From assembly GCF_017312405.1 (NCBI RefSeq), contig NZ_BLTG01000074.1, positions 59,344 to 123,343 on the forward strand: a DNA stretch of 64,000 nucleotides, in the 5' to 3' direction. The stretch is from Mycobacterium sp. PO1 (GTDB taxonomy: Bacteria > Actinomycetota > Actinomycetes > Mycobacteriales > Mycobacteriaceae). Positions 17,695 to 25,262 of the stretch are shown one piece after another (position 1 is the first letter of the stretch; each line of letters starts with the position of its first letter). The translations under genes were made by a program, and so were the position numbers. Under the pieces are notes generated by a model that ran no database searches, had not been told where the DNA came from, and saw only the letters and a list, made by a program, of their open reading frames with translations.

Positions 17695-18540
17695 GTGAGC
17701 GCGTTCGACGAGCTGGTGCGCTACGACGGCAAGCATGTCGTCGTCACCGGGTGTGCATCCGGGATCGGAGCGCAGGTCGCGCACCAGCTCGGCCGGCTCG
17801 GTGCCCGTGTCACGCAGTTGGACCTGCGGGCACCGACCGAGACGTCCGGCGGCCGGTACATTCCGATGGATCTGGCCGATCCCGGGTCGGTCGCCGCCGC
17901 CGTTGCCGCGATCGAGGGCGACGTCGATGCGCTGTTCAACGTCGCCGGCGTGTCCTCGGGCATCGGGGATCCGCTGCTGGTGGTCTGGATCAACTTCCTG
18001 GGTATGCGGCAGTTCACCGAGGCGCTGATCGACCGGATGCCGGTCGGCGCAGCGATCACGAACGTGTCCTCTTTGGCGGCCTCGGGTTACCGCGAGAACG
18101 CTGACGTCACCGCAGGACTGCTGCGGACCCGATCGGTCGACGAGGGGTTGCGTTGGTGCGCCGATAATCCCGGGGCCCTCGCCGACGGCGGGTACCGGCT
18201 GTCCAAGGAGGCGGTCATCCTCTACGGCATGAGCCGGGTGGCCCACTTCGGCGCCCGGGGCATCAGGATCAACTGCACGGCACCCGGGGTCACCGAGACC
18301 CCGATCCTCGACCAACTGCGATCGGCCTACGGGCAGCAGTTCCTCGACTCGTTCACGGCCCCACTCGGCCGCGTCTCGGATGCCGGCGAGCAGGCCGCCG
18401 CTCTGGTGTTTCTAGGCAGCGGGGCCGCGGGCTACATAACCGGTCAGGTGCTGTGGACCGACGGCGGAATCCTCGCCCAGCGGTTCGCCGAAGCGCTACG
18501 CGACGCCACGGAGACCGCGCAAGCGGCGCAAGGGAACTGA
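17695..18540 (+). CDS. Short-chain dehydrogenase, coniferyl-alcohol / 3-alpha-HSD-like
   Basis: A 281-residue SDR. V-V-V-T-G-C-A-S-G-I-G-A-Q-V is the cofactor site; F-N-V-A-G-V replaces the usual N-N-A-G; the catalytic pair is Y-R-L-S-K. The compact form with a long insertion after N-V-S-S-L-A-A-S-G-Y resembles coniferyl-alcohol dehydrogenases and 3-alpha-hydroxysteroid dehydrogenase/carbonyl reductases. These oxidise or reduce ring alcohols and aldehydes. GTG starts 3 bases after the upstream stop. The substrate is unknown. Confidence 0.83.
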   Translation: MSAFDELVRYDGKHVVVTGCASGIGAQVAHQLGRLGARVTQLDLRAPTETSGGRYIPMDLADPGSVAAAVAAIEGDVDALFNVAGVSSGIGDPLLVVWINFLGMRQFTEALIDRMPVGAAITNVSSLAASGYRENADVTAGLLRTRSVDEGLRWCADNPGALADGGYRLSKEAVILYGMSRVAHFGARGIRINCTAPGVTETPILDQLRSAYGQQFLDSFTAPLGRVSDAGEQAAALVFLGSGAAGYITGQVLWTDGGILAQRFAEALRDATETAQAAQGN

Positions 18541-18552
18541 CGGGATTCGACT

Positions 18553-19551
18553 ATGGCCGACAGCATGAGCGAATTCCGCCGGATGGCCGACGACGTACGC
18601 AACTGGGGTCGCTGGGGTGACGCCGACGAGATCGGCACGCTGAACTTCATCACCGCCGACAAGGTGGCCGAGGCGGCCGCGACGATCAAACAGGGCAAGG
18701 TGATCTCGCTCGGGGGTGACTTCAGCGCCGGGGGACCGCAGGGCGCATTCAAGTTCCGGCAGAACCCGCAGCACGTCATGACCGTCGACGGCGGAGACGC
18801 CTCGACGTTGGTCGAGTACGGGCCGCAATGGTTGCGCAACGCCGTGGCCTCGGACGTCAGCGCCTTCTTCGCCGACAACCCGTTCCGCTTCAACGACGAC
18901 CTCATCGTGATGCCGTTGCAGGCGGCAACCCAGTGGGACGCGCTGTCACACGTGTACTACGAGGACAAGCTCTACAACGGATTCCCGGCCGATTCGGTGA
19001 CCAGCTTCGGTGCCTTTCACTGCGGTATCGAGAAGGTGGACACCAAGGGCATCACCTCGCGGGGGGTGCTGCTGGATGTGGTGGCGCATCGTGGCGCCGA
19101 GGTGTTCTGCGAACCAGGGGCGCCCATCACCCCGGCCGAACTCGACGATGTGGTCGCCGCACAGAACATCGAGATCCGTTCCGGTGACGTCGTGATCGTG
19201 CACACCGGTTGGTGGACCCGGTTCCTGCGGACCGGCAACGGCGCCGAGGCGGGCTCCGGGCTGCACTGGACGTGTGCGGCCTGGCTGCACGAGCACGAGG
19301 TGGCAGCGGTCGCCGCGGACAACCTGATGGTCGAAGACCCTGACCCGGGCAACGGCGTCGACGGAACCTTCCTGCCGATGCACATGCTGTGCCTGCGGGA
19401 CATGGGCCTGATGCTCGGCGAGTACTGGGACCTGGGGCCGCTGGCGGCCGACTGCGCCGCCGACGGCGTGTACGAATTCCAGCTCGTCGCAGCGCCGCTG
19501 AAAGTGGTCGGTGCGGTCGGAGCACCTGTCAGCCCGATTGCGATCAAGTGA
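18553..19551 (+). CDS. Cyclase family protein (kynurenine formamidase-like fold)
   Basis: A 332-residue member of the cyclase/KynB-like hydrolase family. The signature normally written H-x-G-T-H-x-D-x3-H appears as Q-A-A-T-Q-W-D-A-L-S-H at about residues 120-130: Asp and the last His are kept, while the first two histidines are Gln. T-Q-W-D variants are common in actinobacteria, so the protein may still bind a metal. Family members open or close small rings or hydrolyse amide/enol bonds. It sits 12 bases downstream of the SDR in the same operon. The reaction cannot be assigned. Confidence 0.78.
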   Translation: MADSMSEFRRMADDVRNWGRWGDADEIGTLNFITADKVAEAAATIKQGKVISLGGDFSAGGPQGAFKFRQNPQHVMTVDGGDASTLVEYGPQWLRNAVASDVSAFFADNPFRFNDDLIVMPLQAATQWDALSHVYYEDKLYNGFPADSVTSFGAFHCGIEKVDTKGITSRGVLLDVVAHRGAEVFCEPGAPITPAELDDVVAAQNIEIRSGDVVIVHTGWWTRFLRTGNGAEAGSGLHWTCAAWLHEHEVAAVAADNLMVEDPDPGNGVDGTFLPMHMLCLRDMGLMLGEYWDLGPLAADCAADGVYEFQLVAAPLKVVGAVGAPVSPIAIK

Positions 19552-19559
19552 GTGAGCAC

Positions 19560-20150
19560 GTGACAACCACATCTCAACCGTTCATCGTCGGCCTCGGCGG
19601 AACACTGCGCGCCAACTCGTCGACCGAGCGCGCGCTGCGCCGCTGCCTGGCCGCGGTGGAGCGGCAGGGCGGGCGGACCAGATTGTTCGCCGCCGAGGAG
19701 ATCGACCTGCCGATGTACGCGCCGCACGAACTCGAGCGAACCCCGCGGGCACTGGAATTGGTCAAGGCCTTGCGGGACGCCGACGCGGTGGTGGTGGGTT
19801 CGCCGGGCTACCACGGGGCGGTGTCGGGTCTGGTCAAGAACGCCCTCGACTACATCGAGGATCTGCGTGAGGATCCACGGGTCTATCTCGACAACACCCC
19901 ATGGGGCTGTATCAGCTGCGCGTACGGCTGGCAGGCCGCGGTCGGCACGTTGACCCAGCTGCGCAGCATCGGGCATGCGCTGCGGGCCTGGCCGACCCCG
20001 CTGGGCGTGGCCATCAACTCCGCCGACCCGGTCTGGGCACCCTCGGGTGAGCTTGCCGACACCGCTCAGGGCAAGGTGGTCGCCAATCAGCTGGAGTTGC
20101 TGGCCACTCAGTTGCTGGCGTTCGCCCAGACCACGCAGGTGTCGGCGTGA
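19560..20150 (+). CDS. NAD(P)H-dependent FMN reductase
   Basis: A 196-residue flavodoxin-like reductase. I-V-G-L-G-G-T-L-R-A-N-S-S-T is the FMN phosphate loop; G-S-P-G-Y-H-G-A-V-S-G-L-V-K-N-A-L-D-Y is the conserved P-x-Y-x-G-S/A segment of the family. It would supply reduced FMN to a partner such as the luciferase-like oxygenase at 16385-17692. GTG at 19560 is preferred; GTG at 19548 would overlap the previous stop and add four residues. The stop overlaps the next gene (GTGA), so it belongs to the long + strand operon. Confidence 0.85.
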   Translation: MTTTSQPFIVGLGGTLRANSSTERALRRCLAAVERQGGRTRLFAAEEIDLPMYAPHELERTPRALELVKALRDADAVVVGSPGYHGAVSGLVKNALDYIEDLREDPRVYLDNTPWGCISCAYGWQAAVGTLTQLRSIGHALRAWPTPLGVAINSADPVWAPSGELADTAQGKVVANQLELLATQLLAFAQTTQVSA

Positions 20151-20974
20151 TCGACCAGCACCGCGTGCTGGTCGGCGGCCTGGTCACCGGCTACCTGGAA
20201 GCCGGACAGGGCGACCCCGTGGTGCTGCTGCACGGTGGGGAGTTCGGAGCCAACGCGCGCATCGGGTGGGAGCGCACCATCGAGGCACTGGCCGTGCGGT
20301 ACCGGGTGCTCGCGCCGGACATGCTCGGGTTCGGCGAGTCGGCCAAGGTCGTCGACTTCACCGACGGGCGCGGCATGCGGATCAGACACCTCGCCCGCTT
20401 CTGCGAGGTGGTGGGGGTCGACTCGGCGCACTTCGTCGGCAACTCGATGGGCGCCATCAACATCCTCGTCGACGCCACCTCGGAAGCGCCTGTCCTGCCG
20501 GTGCGCAGCATCGTGGCCATCTGTGGCGGCGGTGAGATCCAGCGAAACGAGCATGTCAGCACGCTCTACGACTACGACGCCACCCTCGAGGGGATGCGCA
20601 AGATCGTCACGGCCTTGTTCCACGACGCGTCCTACCCGGCCGACGAGAGCTATGTGCGACGGCGTTACGACTCGAGCATCGCGCCGGGAGCATGGGAATC
20701 GCTGGCAGCAGCACGGTTTCGCCGTCCCGGCCTGGAGCCGCCGAACACTCCGAGCAGTGCGCGCGCCTACGAGCGCATCACCGTGCCGGCCCTCGTGGTG
20801 GAGGGCGGCGCCGACAAGCTGCTCCCCAAAGGGTGGGCTGCCGAGATCGCCGGTCAGATCGAACACGGGTGCAGCGTGGTGATCGACCGTGCCGGGCACT
20901 GTCCGCAGATCGAGCAGCCCGACGTGGTCAACGCGCTGCTGTTGGATTTCTTCGAAGGGATCGGGAACGAATGA
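20147..20974 (+). CDS. Alpha/beta hydrolase, HsaD/BphD-like
   Basis: A 275-residue alpha/beta hydrolase. The oxyanion-hole loop L-H-G-G-E-F-G-A-N-A matches the H-G-G-G-P-G-A pattern of meta-cleavage hydrolases. The nucleophile is in F-V-G-N-S-M-G-A, the acid in G-G-A-D-K-L-L, and the histidine in R-A-G-H-C-P-Q-I-E-Q-P. It is the second such hydrolase in the window after the MhpC-like one, suggesting two ring-cleavage products or two C-C/C-O hydrolyses in the route. GTG and stop are coupled to both neighbours by 4-base overlaps. Confidence 0.84.
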   Translation: MIDQHRVLVGGLVTGYLEAGQGDPVVLLHGGEFGANARIGWERTIEALAVRYRVLAPDMLGFGESAKVVDFTDGRGMRIRHLARFCEVVGVDSAHFVGNSMGAINILVDATSEAPVLPVRSIVAICGGGEIQRNEHVSTLYDYDATLEGMRKIVTALFHDASYPADESYVRRRYDSSIAPGAWESLAAARFRRPGLEPPNTPSSARAYERITVPALVVEGGADKLLPKGWAAEIAGQIEHGCSVVIDRAGHCPQIEQPDVVNALLLDFFEGIGNE

Positions 20975-21798
20975 CGGACGAACTGGCGGGCAAGGTCGCG
21001 ATCGTCACCGGCGGCGCGTCCGGCATCGGCCGCGGTATCGCCGAGCGGTTCGCCGCGGAGGGTGCCAGCGTGGTCATCGCCGACGTCCGTGACGACCTGG
21101 GCGCCGAACTGGTGGACAAGCTGAACTCAGCCGGGCATCGGACGACGTACCGCCACACCGATGTCGGTGATCAGACGCAGGTCGGCGAGCTGGTGGCGTC
21201 GGCGGTCTCCGCATTCGGCGGGCTGCATGTGATGGTCAACAACGCCGGCATCTCCAGCCCGCTGCGCAAAGGGCTGTTCGCCGAGGACTTCGAGGAGTTC
21301 GACCGTGTCATGCGGGTCAATCTGCTCGGCGTGATGGCCGGCACCCGCGAGGCCGCCCGGCACATGACCGACAACGGCGGGGGGTCGATCATCAATCTCG
21401 GCTCGATCGGCGGCATCCAGGCAGGCGGCGGTGTGTCGACCTATCGGGCGTCCAAGGCGGCCATCATCCACTTCAGCAAGTGCGCGGCCATCGAACTGGC
21501 GCACTACGAAGTACGGGTGAACTGCCTGGCCCCGGGCAACATCCCCACCCCGATTCTGGCCACGTCGGCCACCGACGAGGACCGTGAACGCCTCGAGCGG
21601 TTCGAAGCTCGCATTCGTCAGCAAATGCGCGATGATCGGCCGCTGAAAAGGGAGGGGACCGCCGAGGACGTGGCCGAAGCGGCGCTGTACCTGGCGACGT
21701 CCCGGTCACGGTACGTCACGGGCACCGTGCTGCCCGTGGACGGCGGAACCGTCGCGGGCAAGGTCATCGTCCGGAAGTCCGACCGGGCGAGCGGCTGA
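20971..21798 (+). CDS. Short-chain dehydrogenase/reductase
   Basis: A 275-residue classical SDR. V-T-G-G-A-S-G-I-G-R-G-I is the nucleotide loop, N-N-A-G-I-S the structural motif, and Y-R-A-S-K the catalytic Tyr-Lys. I-A-D-V-R-D after strand beta2 carries an Asp that favours NAD over NADP. It is coupled by ATGA to the hydrolase upstream and ends the continuous overlap chain that began at 19.5 kb. Likely oxidises a ring or side-chain alcohol of the pathway. Confidence 0.87.
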   Translation: MTDELAGKVAIVTGGASGIGRGIAERFAAEGASVVIADVRDDLGAELVDKLNSAGHRTTYRHTDVGDQTQVGELVASAVSAFGGLHVMVNNAGISSPLRKGLFAEDFEEFDRVMRVNLLGVMAGTREAARHMTDNGGGSIINLGSIGGIQAGGGVSTYRASKAAIIHFSKCAAIELAHYEVRVNCLAPGNIPTPILATSATDEDRERLERFEARIRQQMRDDRPLKREGTAEDVAEAALYLATSRSRYVTGTVLPVDGGTVAGKVIVRKSDRASG

Positions 21799-21801
21799 GC
21801 G

Positions 21802-22512
21802 ATGATCTTTTTAAAGCAGTCGATTGACTTAGCTGTTGTGACCCGGTTCACTGAAGGGGTGACGACGGCGAGAAGCGTGCGGGCAGACCGGGCGAGCACC
21901 ACCCAGGAAGCGATCTTGAAGGCGGCCGAACGGCTCTACGCCGAGCACGGGGTTTTCGCCGTGTCCAACCGGCAGGTCAGCGAGGCCGCCGGGCAAGGCA
22001 ACAACGCTGCGGTCGGCTATCACTTCGGCACCAAGGCGGATCTGGTGCGCGCCATCGAGCACAAGCATCGCGGTCCGATCGAGGAGCTGCGTCAGCGGCG
22101 CATCGCGGACATCGGTGGCTCGACCGACATGCGCGACTGGGTCGCCGCATTGGTCTGCCCGCTCACCGATCACCTTGCCGCACTGGGGAATCCGACGTGG
22201 TATGCGCGGTTCGCGGCGCAGGTGATGACCGATCCGGCCTATCACAACATCATCGTCAAGGACGCCCTGTCGTCCGAGTCGCTGGTGCGGGTGCTCGACG
22301 GCATCAACGGATGCCTGCCGGAACTGCCGGCCGACGTGCGCATCGAACGCAACATCATGGGCCGGAACCTGTTGATGCACAGCTGCGCTGAACGCGAACG
22401 CCTGTTGGCGCAAGGTGCGGCGGTGGCCCGGCCGTCCTGGCAGGCCGCCGCCACCGGCCTGATCGACGCCATCATCGGTCTGTGGCACGCGCCGGTGACG
22501 GAGGTGCCCTGA
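21802..22512 (+). CDS. TetR/AcrR-family regulator
   Basis: A TetR-type protein. The N-terminal helix-turn-helix is seen in Q-E-A-I-L-K-A-A-E-R-L-Y-A-E-H-G and V-S-N-R-Q-V-S-E-A-A-G-Q-G-N-N-A-A-V-G-Y-H-F-G-T-K. The A-V-G-Y-H-F-G-T-K form is common in actinobacterial catabolic regulators. In-frame starts exist at ATG 21802, GTG 21838 and GTG 21859; the first about 19 residues look unconserved, so the true start may be 21859. A small inverted repeat, AGTC-GATT-GACT near 21818-21829, lies in that stretch and could be its operator. No GAGAATNNNATTCTC copy is nearby. Confidence 0.85.
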   Translation: MIFLKQSIDLAVVTRFTEGVTTARSVRADRASTTQEAILKAAERLYAEHGVFAVSNRQVSEAAGQGNNAAVGYHFGTKADLVRAIEHKHRGPIEELRQRRIADIGGSTDMRDWVAALVCPLTDHLAALGNPTWYARFAAQVMTDPAYHNIIVKDALSSESLVRVLDGINGCLPELPADVRIERNIMGRNLLMHSCAERERLLAQGAAVARPSWQAAATGLIDAIIGLWHAPVTEVP

Positions 22513-22513
22513 C

Positions 22514-22708
22514 GTGCGGGTCACCGTCGACCAGGACAAGTGCGTCTCCTCGGGGCAGTGCGTTCTGAACGCCGGCGAGGTCTTCGACCAACGTGACGAC
22601 GATGGTGTCGTCGAACTCCTGATCGCCGAGCCCGGCCCCGAACACGCCGAGGAGACCCGAAAGGCCGCGGCCGCCTGTCCGGCCCTGGCCATCCACATCG
22701 AGGAGTGA
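22514..22708 (+). CDS. Single-cluster ferredoxin (P450 partner)
   Basis: A 64-residue ferredoxin. C-V-S-S-G-Q-C near residue 10 and a distal C-P at about residue 55 give the C-x2-X-x2-C-(x)n-C-P pattern in which the second cluster ligand is not Cys; here it is Ser. Such proteins carry [3Fe-4S] or unusual [4Fe-4S] clusters and feed electrons to mycobacterial P450s. GTG begins 1 base after the TetR stop. The P450 follows after a small leader frame, so the pair probably works together. Confidence 0.88.
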   Translation: MRVTVDQDKCVSSGQCVLNAGEVFDQRDDDGVVELLIAEPGPEHAEETRKAAAACPALAIHIEE

Positions 22709-22711
22709 TCC

Positions 22712-22777
22712 ATGACCGACGAGCGCTTGCGCGTGGGGGTACCGCCCCGCCGAAGGCCAGGGGGAGAGGCGAAATGA
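22712..22777 (+). CDS. Possible 21-codon leader ORF before the P450
   Basis: ATG at 22712 lies 6 bases after a strong GAGGAG site (22700-22705), runs 21 codons and stops at TGA 22775-22777, overlapping the P450 ATG at 22774 as ATGA. The peptide begins M-T-D-E-R-L-R and is rich in Pro, Arg and Gly. It may couple ferredoxin and P450 translation. The DNA GAGCGCTTGCGCG at its start also occurs in the leader repeat at the right edge of the window. Whether the peptide has a function is unknown. Confidence 0.4.
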   Translation: MTDERLRVGVPPRRRPGGEAK

Positions 22778-24009
22778 CCGACACGCTTGCCGAAGGCAAG
22801 GTTTCCGCTGACGTCCCGGAGTATCCGATGGAGCGGGATGCGCAGTGTCCGTTCGCGCCGCCGCAACAGATGCTCGACATGAACGACCGCAAGCCGCTGT
22901 CGCGGGTGCGGATCTGGAACGGAACGACTCCGTGGCTGGTGACCGGACACGAAGTGGCCCGGGCGTTGTTCGCAGATTCCCGAGTCAGCGTCGACGACCG
23001 CCGCGAGGGCTTCCCGCACTGGAACGAGCACATGTTGGCGACCGTCGACAAGCGGCCCAGGTCGGTGTTCACCTCCGATGCCGAGGAGCACACCCGCTTC
23101 CGCCGAATGCTGTCCAAGCCGTTCACCTTCCGGCGCGTCGAGGGCCTGAGGTCGGTGATCCAGGAGGTCACCGACGAGTGCATCGACCAGATCCTCGCCG
23201 GTCCTCAGCCCGCCGACATGGTCGCCGAACTCGCCCTTCCGGTACCCACCCGCGTGATCAGCGACATGCTCGGGGTGCCCTACGAGGACCATGAGTTCTT
23301 CCAGGAACACGCCAACGCCGGTCTGGCTCGCTATGCGGCGGCCGATGCGATGCAAAAAGGCGCGATGAGTCTTCATCAGTATCTGATCAATTTGGTCGAG
23401 GAGAAGCAGGCCAACCCTGCCGAGGACGCCGTATCGGATCTGGCTGAGCGGGTCACCGCCGGCGAGATCAGCGTCAAGGAGGCTGCACAGCTCGGCACCG
23501 GATTGTTGATCGCCGGGCACGAGACCACCGCCAACATGATCGGTATCGGTATCCTCGCGCTGCTGGAGAACCCTGAACAGGCTGCGCTACTGCGGGATTC
23601 GAACGACCCGAAGTTCATCGCCAACGCAGTCGAAGAGCTGATGCGTTACCTGTCCATCATCCAGAACGGTCAGCGCCGAGTGGCGATCGAGGACATCGAG
23701 ATCGGCGGCGAGACCATTCGGGCCGGTGAGGGCATCATCCTCGACCTGGCGCCGGCCAATTGGGACGCGCACGCCTTCCCGCACCCCGAGAAGCTGGACC
23801 TCACCCGCGATGCGGGCCAGCAGCTCGGGTTCGGCTACGGCAGGCACCAGTGCGTGGGCCAGCAGCTGGCGCGTGCCGAGCTGCAGATCGTATTCCACAC
23901 CCTGCTCCGCCGTATGCCGACGATGAAGCTGGCGATCCCGTTCGACGAGGTGCCGTTCAAGCACGACCGGCTCGCCTACGGCGTCTACGAGCTCCCGGTG
24001 GCCTGGTAA
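22774..24009 (+). CDS. Cytochrome P450
   Basis: A 411-residue soluble P450. The I-helix oxygen motif is A-G-H-E-T-T-A-N, the K-helix ExxR is E-E-L-M-R, and the haem loop is F-G-Y-G-R-H-Q-C-V-G-Q. It would insert oxygen into an unactivated C-H bond with electrons from the ferredoxin encoded just upstream. ATG at 22774 has GGGGGAGAGG immediately before it and is chosen over a longer frame from 22705. An amidohydrolase gene follows after 42 bases. CYP subfamily cannot be set without a search. Confidence 0.92.
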   Translation: MTDTLAEGKVSADVPEYPMERDAQCPFAPPQQMLDMNDRKPLSRVRIWNGTTPWLVTGHEVARALFADSRVSVDDRREGFPHWNEHMLATVDKRPRSVFTSDAEEHTRFRRMLSKPFTFRRVEGLRSVIQEVTDECIDQILAGPQPADMVAELALPVPTRVISDMLGVPYEDHEFFQEHANAGLARYAAADAMQKGAMSLHQYLINLVEEKQANPAEDAVSDLAERVTAGEISVKEAAQLGTGLLIAGHETTANMIGIGILALLENPEQAALLRDSNDPKFIANAVEELMRYLSIIQNGQRRVAIEDIEIGGETIRAGEGIILDLAPANWDAHAFPHPEKLDLTRDAGQQLGFGYGRHQCVGQQLARAELQIVFHTLLRRMPTMKLAIPFDEVPFKHDRLAYGVYELPVAW

Positions 24010-24051
24010 CCACCGCAAGACCAGCCCTACAGCCCGATTGGAGTACCAACG

Positions 24052-25260
24052 ATGTCGACCCCTACAGCCACACCGTCACCCGCCGCGACACCTTCACCCG
24101 CTCAACCCCCGGCCTGGTATCCGCCGGAGGGGTTCGGCGCACCCAAGAACCGGCACGGCCACTCCGGCGGCGGAATCCCCGGGCTGCCCGCCGACACGAC
24201 GATCTTCTCCGCGGACAACCACATCTCGGTCGCCGACGACATCTTCTACGAACGCTTTCCCGAGGAGCTCAAGGGCGCAGCGCCGCGCATCTGGTACGAG
24301 GACGGCGCTTACATGGTCGGCATGAAGGGCAAGGCGTGGACCGGTGGTGACTTCGGTCGCGTCCTCATGCAGTACGACGACCTCGCCGGTGCGGCGTCCA
24401 ACAACATCGAGGCACGCATCCGCGAACTCAAAGAGGACGGCATCGACAAGGAGCTGGCGTTTCCCAACGCCGTGCTCGCGTTGTTCCACTACCCGGACAA
24501 GTCTCTGCGCGAACGCGTCTTCCGCATCTACAACGAACACATCGCCGACCTGCAGGAGCGGTCCAGCGGGCACTTCTATGGGGTCGGGCTGATCAACTGG
24601 TGGGACCCCAAGGGCGCCCGCAGCACGCTCGAGGAACTGAAGGCGTTGGGGCTCAAGACGTTCCTGCTACCGCTGAATCCGGGTAAGGACGACGACGGCA
24701 ACATCTACGACTACGGCAGCACCGCCATGGACGCGGTGTGGGACGAGATCGAAGCATCCGGTGTCCCGGTGAGCCACCACATCGGTGAGACCCCGCCCAA
24801 GACGCCGTGCCAGCACAACAGCGTCGTCGTCGGCATGATGGTCAACGTCGACTCGTTCCGCGAGCAGTTCGCCAAGTACGTCTTCTCCGGCATCCTCGAT
24901 CGCCATCCCTCGCTCAGGATCGGGTGGTTCGAGGGCGGAATCGCGTGGGTGCCCACCGCGCTGCAGGACGCCGAGCACATGCTGGCGTCCTACCGGCACA
25001 TGTTCAATCACCAGCTCGAGCACGACGTGCGCCACTATTGGGATCACCACATGAGCGCGTCGTTCATGGTGGACCCGCTCGGGTTGCAGTTGATCGACCA
25101 CATCGGCGTGGACAACGTCATGTGGTCGTCGGACTACCCGCACAACGAAAGCACGTTCGGCTATTCCGAGAGGTCGCTGGCTTCCGTCGTCGAGACGGTC
25201 GGCCCTGAGGCGGCGGTGAAGATCGTCAGCACCAACGTGCAGAAGTTCCTGGGGCTGTGA
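24052..25260 (+). CDS. Amidohydrolase-2 family metal-dependent hydrolase/decarboxylase
   Basis: A 402-residue TIM-barrel protein of the ACMSD-like amidohydrolase-2 family. F-S-A-D-N-H-I-S near residue 52 is the N-terminal D-x-H metal motif, V-S-H-H-I-G-E gives central histidine(s), and W-S-S-D-Y-P-H-N-E the C-terminal aspartate and histidine. Family members decarboxylate or hydrolyse cyclic acids and diketones. The first about 45 residues are Pro/Ala/Thr-rich and probably disordered. A second family member is at 46452-47747. It precedes the M24 pair by 2 bases. Confidence 0.82.
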   Translation: MSTPTATPSPAATPSPAQPPAWYPPEGFGAPKNRHGHSGGGIPGLPADTTIFSADNHISVADDIFYERFPEELKGAAPRIWYEDGAYMVGMKGKAWTGGDFGRVLMQYDDLAGAASNNIEARIRELKEDGIDKELAFPNAVLALFHYPDKSLRERVFRIYNEHIADLQERSSGHFYGVGLINWWDPKGARSTLEELKALGLKTFLLPLNPGKDDDGNIYDYGSTAMDAVWDEIEASGVPVSHHIGETPPKTPCQHNSVVVGMMVNVDSFREQFAKYVFSGILDRHPSLRIGWFEGGIAWVPTALQDAEHMLASYRHMFNHQLEHDVRHYWDHHMSASFMVDPLGLQLIDHIGVDNVMWSSDYPHNESTFGYSERSLASVVETVGPEAAVKIVSTNVQKFLGL

Positions 25261-25262
25261 CA

